Of a DNA stretch of 64,000 bases, positions 57,058 through 64,000 are shown piece after piece. The DNA comes from Acinetobacter schindleri CIP 107287 (GTDB lineage: Bacteria > Pseudomonadota > Gammaproteobacteria > Pseudomonadales > Moraxellaceae). Numbering within the stretch: the stretch's first letter is position 1; every line of letters starts with the position of its first letter. The notes beneath the pieces were generated by a model. The model was not told the origin of the DNA. It did not search any database and saw only the letters and a list, made by a program, of their open reading frames with translations. The stretch spans positions 1 through 64,000 of the forward strand of contig NZ_KB849574.1 in NCBI RefSeq assembly GCF_000368625.1. Direction: 5' to 3'. Made by a program: the position numbers and the translations under genes.

Positions 57058-57454
57058 TTTGCACTGCCTTTAGAAAACTTGAATAATTACGTATATAATC
57101 CGCTTCACTGAAATGCTCACTAGCTAATATCAAAAGAACACAATCCTCTGAAAAATCATACATTTCTCGCCACATCAAACTTTCGATCAAAAGTCCTTTG
57201 GTTGGCGATGACAGTACAACTTCTTCTTTATGATAACCGTTGTCTAAAACAAAACGACATTGACCATGCAAACAGATAGCCACCTGTTTTAAATTTTTAT
57301 GTGCATGAAATCCACGGGGAGAATTTTGCGTATTATTAAAAATATAATACACACGTTTCAATTCAAAAGGGATGGATTGCATTGATTCAAGTGCGACAAG
57401 CCCACCTCGTTCATCACTTAAATCCGGTAAATCAATTAATTGCACAAGACTCAT
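57047..57454 (-). CDS. fdtA: dTDP-4-oxo-6-deoxyglucose 3,4-ketoisomerase (FdtA/QdtA, WxcM-like)
   Basis: A 135-residue cupin isomerase converting dTDP-4-keto-6-deoxyglucose to a 3-keto sugar. [51 protein letters not shown] and [25 protein letters not shown] match the family, with HAHK as the catalytic His region. FdtA gives the xylo (Fuc3N) and QdtA the ribo (Qui3N) product; the deciding residues could not be assigned with confidence. It overlaps rmlA by four bases. Confidence 0.88.
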   Translation of the reverse strand: MSLVQLIDLPDLSDERGGLVALESMQSIPFELKRVYYIFNNTQNSPRGFHAHKNLKQVAICLHGQCRFVLDNGYHKEEVVLSSPTKGLLIESLMWREMYDFSEDCVLLILASEHFSEADYIRNYSSFLKAVQNAV

Positions 57455-58335
57455 AAACTTTCACGCACTAAAGACATCAAATATTGCCCATAATCATTTT
57501 TACTCATGCTTTGACCGATTTCTAACACTTTTTCTTTGCTTAACCAGCCATTATTCAAAGCAATTTCTTCCAAACAAGCAACTTTATAACCTTGACGCTT
57601 TTCAATTGTTTCTACAAATTGTGCAGCCTCAAGCAGGCTCGAATGTGTTCCTGTATCTAGCCAAGCAAAACCACGTCCAAGCAATTCTACATTTAAATCA
57701 CCGCGCTCTAAATACATCTGATTGACTGTGGTAATTTCCAATTCTCCACGTTCAGAAGGCTTCACTTGTTTAGCAATTTGAATCACATCATTGTCATAAA
57801 AATATAGACCTGTGACAGCAAAGTGAGATTTAGGTTGTTTAGGTTTTTCTTCTAAAGAAATTGCACGTTTCTGCTGATCAAACTCAACCACACCAAAACG
57901 TTCAGGATCTTTGACTTGATAACCGAAGACTGTTGCACCTTTAGCTCGGCTAACAGCCTTTTTTAGCATTGGGGTAAAACCTTGGCCATAGAAAATGTTG
58001 TCGCCTAGAACTAGACAGACATTACTATCTCCAATAGATTTTTCACCAATAATAAATGCTTGCGCTAAACCGTCTGGACTCGGCTGAATCGCATACTCTA
58101 ATCGAATACCAAACTGTGATCCATCACCCAGCAAACGTTTAAAGCTATTCAAATCTTCAGGTGTTGTAATGATCAGTACATCCTGAATCCCTGCAAGCAT
58201 GAGTACTGAAAGTGGATAATAGACCATGGGCTTATCATAAATTGGCAATAGCTGCTTAGACACCCCTTTTGTGATTGGATATAACCGTGTTCCCGAACCA
58301 CCAGCTAGAATGATTCCTTTAGTTTGATTTGACAT
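57451..58335 (-). CDS. rmlA: Glucose-1-phosphate thymidylyltransferase
   Basis: A 294-residue RmlA making dTDP-glucose. [36 protein letters not shown] (nucleotide-binding loop), VLGDNIFYG and [26 protein letters not shown] are diagnostic. The ATG overlaps the rmlB stop by one base. Confidence 0.96.
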   Translation of the reverse strand: MSNQTKGIILAGGSGTRLYPITKGVSKQLLPIYDKPMVYYPLSVLMLAGIQDVLIITTPEDLNSFKRLLGDGSQFGIRLEYAIQPSPDGLAQAFIIGEKSIGDSNVCLVLGDNIFYGQGFTPMLKKAVSRAKGATVFGYQVKDPERFGVVEFDQQKRAISLEEKPKQPKSHFAVTGLYFYDNDVIQIAKQVKPSERGELEITTVNQMYLERGDLNVELLGRGFAWLDTGTHSSLLEAAQFVETIEKRQGYKVACLEEIALNNGWLSKEKVLEIGQSMSKNDYGQYLMSLVRESL

Positions 58336-59393
58336 TATATATTTACACCTAATCTTTCACGCTGGTAACTACCATCTTGCACACGACGACACCAGTCCAA
58401 ATTATTCAGATACCATTCAACAGTTTTTTGAATACCTGTCTCAAAGGTCTCTTGAGGACACCAGTTTAATTCTTTTTGAATCTTTTCAGCATCAATTGCA
58501 TATCTCAGATCATGACCTGGGCGATCCTTCACAAAAGTTATCAAGGATTCATATAATTGCCCATCTGCTTTAGGTTTTAATTCATCCAGTATAGTACAAA
58601 TGGTTTTTACTACTTCTATATTTCTTTTTTCGTTGTGACCACCAATATTATAAGTTTCTCCCACCCGTCCCTCAGTCACCACTTTATATAAAGCTCTTGC
58701 ATGATCTTCCACAAATAGCCAGTCTCGGATTTGTTGGCCATTACCATAAATTGGCAATGGCTTTTCATCGAGTGCATTCAAAATTACTAATGGGATTAAC
58801 TTTTCAGGAAAATGATATGGACCGTAATTATTTGAGCAATTGGTGACAATTACCGGTAAACCATAGGTTCTATGCCAAGCACGGACCAAATGATCTGAAC
58901 TCGCTTTAGATGCTGAATATGGAGAACTTGGCTGATAAGGTGTTGTTTCAGTAAATAGATCGGTTGTTCCTTCCAAATCTCCATATACTTCATCTGTCGA
59001 AATATGATGAAAACGGAAATTCTTTTTTGATTTTTCATCAAGATTCAGCCAATATTTTCGAGCAACCTCAAGTAAAGTATAAGTACCGATAATATTGGTT
59101 TGTATGAAGGCTGCCGGACCATCAATAGAACGGTCTACATGCGATTCAGCAGCGAGATGCATCACAACATTTGGCTGAAATTCATGAAAGAGTGCTTCGA
59201 TTGCAGTCTCATTACAAATATCAGTCTGACTAAATTGATATTGATCACTTTGTTGAACTAGACTTAATGACTCTAAATTTCCAGCATAAGTAAGCTTATC
59301 TACATTTAAAACATGGTGCTTAGTGTTTTCAATAATATGACGTATTACAGCTGAACCAATAAATCCAGCACCACCAGTTACTAGAATACGCAT
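58335..59393 (-). CDS. rmlB: dTDP-glucose 4,6-dehydratase
   Basis: A 352-residue extended SDR that makes dTDP-4-keto-6-deoxyglucose. It has NAD-binding [30 protein letters not shown], the STDEVYGDL loop with catalytic Asp/Glu, and [15 protein letters not shown] (YxxxK). rmlC and rmlD are absent, so rhamnose is not the product; the pathway goes to the 3-amino sugar. Confidence 0.96.
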   Translation of the reverse strand: MRILVTGGAGFIGSAVIRHIIENTKHHVLNVDKLTYAGNLESLSLVQQSDQYQFSQTDICNETAIEALFHEFQPNVVMHLAAESHVDRSIDGPAAFIQTNIIGTYTLLEVARKYWLNLDEKSKKNFRFHHISTDEVYGDLEGTTDLFTETTPYQPSSPYSASKASSDHLVRAWHRTYGLPVIVTNCSNNYGPYHFPEKLIPLVILNALDEKPLPIYGNGQQIRDWLFVEDHARALYKVVTEGRVGETYNIGGHNEKRNIEVVKTICTILDELKPKADGQLYESLITFVKDRPGHDLRYAIDAEKIQKELNWCPQETFETGIQKTVEWYLNNLDWCRRVQDGSYQRERLGVNI

Positions 59394-59479
59394 TTCAAGT
59401 TATTCCTATCATTTCATCACATTTATATTTGATGCTTTTAAGCAAATTTATTTAAACATTCTTTTCTGTTGGCTTAACT

Positions 59480-60250
59480 TTATTTAAAGTCTACTCGTTG
59501 ACCAACTAAAGCATATTTCACTTGCTTAAGTACACGCATAATTTCCAACTGAATTTTTGCCCACCCCTTTTTCTTCTGCTTACGCATACGCGCTTTACGT
59601 TCAGCAAGCAAATCACTTGAGAGAACTGTCTTCTTCTCAGGAAAAAGCATCATTTCTTGAATACAAAGAGCTGGTGTCATTTGATAGACAGGATAAATTT
59701 TAGCTTGAATAAATTCATCAAACATAACTTGATCTAAAGGAATTAACTGAATCTTTCGCACATAATCCAAGTATTTTTGTGCACCTTTCAGACTTAAAAT
59801 ATAGCCCGCTGTCCCTAAATTTTTTCCCGTTAACTGAACAATCTGACGCGATCCATTTGCGATATTTATCTTAGGCCCACTTAAAAATACCTTATCGGCA
59901 AAAGCTTCTATTTTAATAATATCCCAGTCATTTTGAATCCAGTCATCCTGACTCAGAAAATAGTCAGCATTTTCTCCCAAATATACATCATCTTCAAAAA
60001 CTGCCAAATGCGGAATCTGCTCATCTACCATTTTTTGCCAGATCGATACATGACTCATAAAACAAGCTAACTCGCCAGAAGTCAGAAAATCTTCGTGCAC
60101 CTGCAGTGCCATTTTTTCAGCCAGTGGTTTAGCTAAATCTGGTGTCAATGCATCAAAGAATTCAAAACCGATATTCTGTTTGCCAAATTCTTTTTGAATG
60201 TGTTCACGACGTGCAGTTGCTGTTTTTAGGCTAATTACAATGTTTTTCAT
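59480..60250 (-). CDS. Glycosyltransferase family 25 (LPS beta-1,4-galactosyltransferase type)
   Basis: A 256-residue GT25 with VISLKTATARREHIQKEF at the N-terminus, LTSGELACFMSHVSIWQKMV (the conserved GE-GC-SH block), LAVFEDDVYLGENADYF (EDD metal site) and the C-terminal basic tail. These enzymes add galactose or glucose to LOS core in many Gram-negative bacteria. It is a paralogue of the gene 10 bases upstream. Confidence 0.88.
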   Translation of the reverse strand: MKNIVISLKTATARREHIQKEFGKQNIGFEFFDALTPDLAKPLAEKMALQVHEDFLTSGELACFMSHVSIWQKMVDEQIPHLAVFEDDVYLGENADYFLSQDDWIQNDWDIIKIEAFADKVFLSGPKINIANGSRQIVQLTGKNLGTAGYILSLKGAQKYLDYVRKIQLIPLDQVMFDEFIQAKIYPVYQMTPALCIQEMMLFPEKKTVLSSDLLAERKARMRKQKKKGWAKIQLEIMRVLKQVKYALVGQRVDFK

Positions 60251-60260
60251 ACAGATTTAC

Positions 60261-61028
60261 TTACTTTGAAGCCATTAAGTGTTTAAGTGCATAATAGCGG
60301 TCACGCCACATGCGCTTCTGCTTCTTCAAACCATGGGACAAGCCACGATTTTCTTTTTGTTTACGTGATACGCCCTGAGAAGCGACTGTCCCTAAAATAT
60401 CACTGTCTAAACCTGCAGGTCGAACCAAGGCTGGCCACACACCTAATCCCTTTCCATTTTTACTCAGCCAGGTCTGGAAGAAAATATCGACAGGCATATT
60501 TATATGCTTACCAGCTTCTAAAAATGCTTGAGCACCTTGGCGTGACCAGATCAAACCTAATCCGCGAATTGGAAAATAAAAAGCATGCCACATGCTCATA
60601 TCTTCAATCTGGATAATATCTTTCGCCAGCTTTTTCTTTTTGGCTGCAATATTGATTAAGTACCAATCTAAATCTTTATGCTGATCCAGATATTCCAACA
60701 CACCATCCAGCTTTGTTTTAAAGTCTGGATTAATTTTCATATCATCTTCAAGTATAACCAGATAATCTGCATCAGTATTCAGAAACTTCTCTGCGCAAGC
60801 ATAATGACTCAGATAACACCCCAATTCCGAGTTCATCAGGCTACGTCCAAGAATCTGTTGCGCACCTTGATCATCATAGTTGGTAAATTCAGTTAAAGCC
60901 TTGCCACGGCCATCGACTGCGGAGAAACGTTCAAAGGACCAATTTACTGCATCTAGTTGCTGAGTCGCCCGTTCAAGCCGTTCATGACTACCATCCAGAT
61001 TAATCAGATAAGTAATTACTTTCATCAT
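60261..61028 (-). CDS. Glycosyltransferase family 25, second copy
   Basis: A 255-residue GT25 with TYLINLDGSHERLERATQQL, SELGCYLSHYACAEKFL, YLVILEDDMKINPDFK (EDD) and a basic C-terminal tail (KKQKRMWRDRYYALKH). It is clearly related to the neighbouring GT25 but diverged, so they should act on different residues of the core. Six bases separate it from the Stealth gene. Confidence 0.88.
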   Translation of the reverse strand: MMKVITYLINLDGSHERLERATQQLDAVNWSFERFSAVDGRGKALTEFTNYDDQGAQQILGRSLMNSELGCYLSHYACAEKFLNTDADYLVILEDDMKINPDFKTKLDGVLEYLDQHKDLDWYLINIAAKKKKLAKDIIQIEDMSMWHAFYFPIRGLGLIWSRQGAQAFLEAGKHINMPVDIFFQTWLSKNGKGLGVWPALVRPAGLDSDILGTVASQGVSRKQKENRGLSHGLKKQKRMWRDRYYALKHLMASK

Positions 61029-61034
61029 GAACCT

Positions 61035-62009
61035 CTAAGCTGAAATTGAATTTGGCAAATAACCAGCCAGTTTTTTCTGCATGGCATTACTGATCTGCTT
61101 TGCATCTACTGGCTTTAATTGATCCAGACTCTGGATACAACCATATTTTATTGCAGGATTATCTAAAGCTGAAATAAAACTGTCGAGGCTATCTTCATTT
61201 TTCAGATAAGCCAGTTTAATATCCGGCTTCAGCTCAGCTTGCTGCTTTTGAATCTTGATATGATTCATCAGTGAAATGGGATTAAGCTGCTCTACACTGC
61301 GGAACTTGTATTTAATCTGGGTTTCCAGCAACTTCGGATGTGCCAATAAATAATCTTTCAAAACATGACGATCAACAATATGTGGATAATGATGGATCTC
61401 GAAAAACTTTTTGAAACCCAGGATATCTGCCCCTAACATTTGTGCAATCATGTGCTTCGGCTGAATCGGCTTGCCAAATTGACGCTGCAAAAATTGGCGA
61501 TATTTTAACTTTGTCTTCAGCGCAAAACTGCTTTGCCAGTGGCCATAGATCACCAAATGATTACCGTTTAGAAAATCTTCTGGCTGTGCAGTTGAATTAA
61601 AGAAAAAGTCATCATTCAAATAAATAAAATAGTCTGATAATCCTTCAATGTTCCAGAGCATACTTTCAATGGATCGGGTATTAAAAGTGGGCAAATGCTG
61701 CTCATAACCTCTAAAAATTTCCCGATGATCCACTACACGAATTTTATCGGCAGTACACAGGCCTTGTGCAGCAAATTCATCAATAAATTCTGGGCGCTGG
61801 TTATCGGTCACTACAAAAATATTGCGGCAAAAAGGTACATATTTCAGGATTGAAGCAATGTTGTAGTAGATTTCATTATTACTGGCGAAGCGGGTATCAC
61901 TGACTGCATCGGATGCATCTTCACCAGTCAGATATTTATGCCGTTTCTTTTTTAATTCCAGATCATTGCCATCCACCCAGGCAATTACAATATCAATTTG
62001 CTGCTGCAT
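61035..62009 (-). CDS. Stealth-family sugar-phosphate transferase
   Basis: A 324-residue member of the Stealth family of polysaccharide phosphotransferases. CR1 is IDIVIAWVDGNDLEL; CR2 reads LPTFNTRSIESMLWNIEGLSDYFIYLNDDFFF; CR3-like FKKFFEIHHYPHIVDRHVL follows. These enzymes transfer hexose-1-phosphate units, making phosphodiester links. Its presence suggests a phosphodiester-linked sugar in the outer core or a related glycan. CR4 is weak, as in shorter family members. Confidence 0.86.
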   Translation of the reverse strand: MQQQIDIVIAWVDGNDLELKKKRHKYLTGEDASDAVSDTRFASNNEIYYNIASILKYVPFCRNIFVVTDNQRPEFIDEFAAQGLCTADKIRVVDHREIFRGYEQHLPTFNTRSIESMLWNIEGLSDYFIYLNDDFFFNSTAQPEDFLNGNHLVIYGHWQSSFALKTKLKYRQFLQRQFGKPIQPKHMIAQMLGADILGFKKFFEIHHYPHIVDRHVLKDYLLAHPKLLETQIKYKFRSVEQLNPISLMNHIKIQKQQAELKPDIKLAYLKNEDSLDSFISALDNPAIKYGCIQSLDQLKPVDAKQISNAMQKKLAGYLPNSISA

Positions 62010-62063
62010 TTACTTCATCACTTTAAAATAGGTACCGGATTGCTTAATTACTACACTTAATAA

Positions 62064-62873
62064 TTATTGCCACGCATCCTTGATCCATTGCGATGGCAGA
62101 ACATAACGGTACCATTTACCACCGCCGCCGTTAATTGCGTCAGGTGGATTGATTTCACCATGGAAAATAATAATTTTGACACCTTCCGGCTTCACAGGCG
62201 GCTTGAAATAAGCCATTGGAATTTTTTGCAGACAGTGATATTTATAGCTCTTGCACCAGGAATCCGGCCAGTAACTCAGTTTCTTTTCCTGATCAACATA
62301 CCAGGATAAATAAGCCTGCTCATTACGAAACTTCTGACGGATTTCATCAAAATGTTCACGGAAATATGGCATCAAACCAGGAAAAGCTCCCAGCTTGAAA
62401 CGATAAACCGAGCTATTTCCGGTAATACGCCATGGACGTTTCCAGTCATGAATAATCAAAAAATCACCCGGATGGGTAAAGAAACTGTCAATATTATCGA
62501 CAATCACAACATCTAAATCGAGAAAAAGTGCATTTCCTTTTAAACCATATAAATTAGGTTCAAAGGTCGATAACTTATTCCAGCCACGTTCAGGACTACC
62601 TGCTGGCAAGGCCAATGGCGGAATAGGAAAACATTCAACAGCAGGATCAATGCCCTCGGTACGGTCTGTCAGACACACCATTTTAAAGTCAACCGTAGTA
62701 TGACGCTTGACCATGTTGTATAAACGATTGACGTACTCTGCCCCATATTTGGTGCCCCACTTCATGCATAGCACAATATTCTGTTCAGACTGTGTATGAG
62801 CCTGACCTGACAGTGAGTCGTTTACGTTTTCCTGCATGTATTCATCTTCCACCAGCATTCTGCGCCATATCAT
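62064..62873 (-). CDS. GT-A-type glycosyltransferase, first gene of the operon
   Basis: A 269-residue glycosyltransferase with MKWGTKYGAEYVNRLYNMV, a GNALFLDLDVVIVDNID segment (DLD metal-binding motif) and FLIIHDWKRPWRITGNSS. It resembles transferases seen in Acinetobacter outer-core loci; the donor is unknown. The start may be 62873 or 62837; a GGAAG precedes the latter. As the first gene of a ~8.7-kb minus-strand operon its promoter should lie in 62874-63020. Confidence 0.75.
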   Translation of the reverse strand: MIWRRMLVEDEYMQENVNDSLSGQAHTQSEQNIVLCMKWGTKYGAEYVNRLYNMVKRHTTVDFKMVCLTDRTEGIDPAVECFPIPPLALPAGSPERGWNKLSTFEPNLYGLKGNALFLDLDVVIVDNIDSFFTHPGDFLIIHDWKRPWRITGNSSVYRFKLGAFPGLMPYFREHFDEIRQKFRNEQAYLSWYVDQEKKLSYWPDSWCKSYKYHCLQKIPMAYFKPPVKPEGVKIIIFHGEINPPDAINGGGGKWYRYVLPSQWIKDAWQ

Positions 62874-62937
62874 ACCATCTCTAAAGCAAAGTTACTCCCC
62901 CGCTTTTCAACACCTTCATAATACTCAAAATACTTTA

Positions 62938-62946
62938 TGGTATGAT
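62938..62946 (+). promoter_or_regulatory. Extended -10 promoter for ugd
   Basis: TGGTATGAT: TG-n followed by TATGAT (62941-62946), an extended -10 with no good -35. Transcription would begin ~70 bases before ugd. Confidence 0.45.
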
Positions 62947-63021
62947 ATGAAACCGCCTTGAGAACACCACTATTGGCTTGGGCTCTGGCTCCCCTATTAA
63001 AAATACATAATCAGGTTGATA

Positions 63022-64000
63022 TGAAAATAGCAGTTGCAGGCACCGGTTACGTCGGCCTTTCCAATGCCATGATCTTCTCACAACATCATGAAGTCGTGGC
63101 ATTAGATATTATTGACAATAAAGTTGAAATGTTAAATCAGAAGATTTCTCCGATTCAGGATCCTGACATTTCAACTTTTTTAAGTGAAAAGCCACTAAAC
63201 TTCCGTGCAACAACTGACAAATATGAAGCTTATCAGAATGCTGATTTTGTCATTATTGCGACACCGACGGATTATGATACCAAAACCAATTATTTTAATA
63301 CCCAAAGCGTCGAAAGCGTTATTCGTGATGTGACCGAGATTAACCCTCAAGCGGTCATGATTATTAAATCTACAGTTCCGGTAGGCTTCACCAAAACAGT
63401 TAAAGAGAAATTTCATACAGAAAATATTATTTTCTCTCCAGAATTCTTGCGTGAAGGTAAAGCTTTACATGACAACCTTTATCCATCACGTATTATTGTT
63501 GGAGAGAAGTCAGCGCGTGCTCAACAATTCGCAGATATGCTGATTGAAGGTGCAATCAAAAAAGACAGTCCTGTTCTGTTCACTGACTCAACCGAAGCAG
63601 AAGCAATCAAGTTATTTGCCAATACCTATCTGGCTATGCGCGTAGCTTTCTTCAATGAACTGGATACCTATGCACAAACGTTCGGTTTAGATACTCAGCA
63701 AATTATTGAAGGTGTCTGTCTGGACCAACGAATTGGCAATCACTATAACAACCCTTCCTTTGGTTATGGAGGTTACTGCCTGCCAAAAGATACCAAACAG
63801 CTATTGGCGAACTATAGTCAGGTACCTAGCAATCTGATTCAAGCTATTGTGGATTCTAACCGTACCCGTAAAGACTTTATTGCCGATTCTATTTTGGCAA
63901 GGAATCCGTCGGTGGTCGGGATTTATCGACTGGTTATGAAAAGTGGCTCAGATAATTTCCGTGCCTCTGCCATTCAGGGGGTAATGAAACGCCTTAAAGC
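63022..64000 (+). CDS. ugd: UDP-glucose 6-dehydrogenase (partial, runs off the window)
   Basis: The first 326 codons of a UDP-glucose dehydrogenase that makes UDP-glucuronate. [19 protein letters not shown] is the NAD-binding motif; [32 protein letters not shown] and [18 protein letters not shown] [17 protein letters not shown] (catalytic Cys) follow. It matches the short E. coli-type Ugd (about 388 residues). The ATG at 63022 follows an AGG, seven bases away. The 3' end lies outside the window. Confidence 0.94.

Noticed and set aside
62951..62990. JUMPstart/ops-like element upstream of the minus-strand polysaccharide operon
   Set aside because: On the minus strand CAAGGCGGTTTCAT shares GGCGGT with the ops element, but the downstream bases differ (TTCAT instead of AGCGT) and the rest of the 39-bp JUMPstart does not align.

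Overview
The window reads as a chromosomal segment of an Acinetobacter species, probably not A. baumannii itself. Support comes from gene content and order: a GigA/GigB-type phosphatase and STAS pair, a stand-alone gspE, thrS-infC and rpmI-rplT with pheS-pheT-ihfA nearby, and aspS flanking a variable lipooligosaccharide outer-core cluster. Core genes have moderate GC; the polysaccharide region is clearly AT-richer. No rRNA, tRNA or CRISPR array was seen.

Layout. 0.3-8.3 kb: mlaA, gigA-gigB-nitrilase, ohr, a small exported protein, gspE, and a hypothetical gene paired with an MscS channel. 8.4-20 kb: a giant DUF2339 membrane protein, polA, then yggT, proC, tilS, accA and ppx on the minus strand, then trxA. 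20-28.6 kb: rho with a long leader, an alanine-rich lipoprotein, ihfA-pheT-pheS, two poorly known genes and rplT-rpmI. 29-34.3 kb: an accessory block separating rpmI-rplT from infC-thrS. It holds a tandem TonB-C-like protein, a DedA-type protein, a GST, a small heat-shock gene with a sigma32-like promoter and a probable ROSE RNA thermometer, and a HAD phosphatase gene split by an IS200/IS605 element (TnpA plus TnpB).

34.5-48.4 kb: infC (ATT start) and thrS; a PLP-enzyme gene broken by one in-frame TGA, next to an FAD sugar-lactone oxidase; an acyl-CoA ligase; a phospholipase-D-like protein; a ZnuD-type zinc receptor behind a perfect Zur-box palindrome; a DUF4184 membrane protein; and aspS.

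48.7-64 kb: the polysaccharide locus next to aspS. It has a lipid A acyltransferase, several glycosyltransferases, a YibB/HtrL-type protein, and an IS5-family element that joins two truncated genes without a target duplication. A tightly packed minus-strand operon of 12 genes (62873 to 54145) encodes glycosyltransferases, a Stealth-type phosphotransferase and a complete-looking route to a dTDP-3-acetamido-3,6-dideoxyhexose (RmlB, RmlA, FdtA-like isomerase, GNAT acetyltransferase, MaoC-like protein, DegT aminotransferase). The window ends inside a divergently transcribed ugd.

The most notable signals are the ROSE-like thermometer, the TnpB with a displaced catalytic glutamate inside a HAD gene, the dTDP-amino-sugar operon with a hot-dog-fold protein in an outer-core locus, the IS-mediated deletion scar there, the ATT-initiated infC, and a family of CT-rich palindromic repeats, one pair of which sits inside the pheS-pheT operon.
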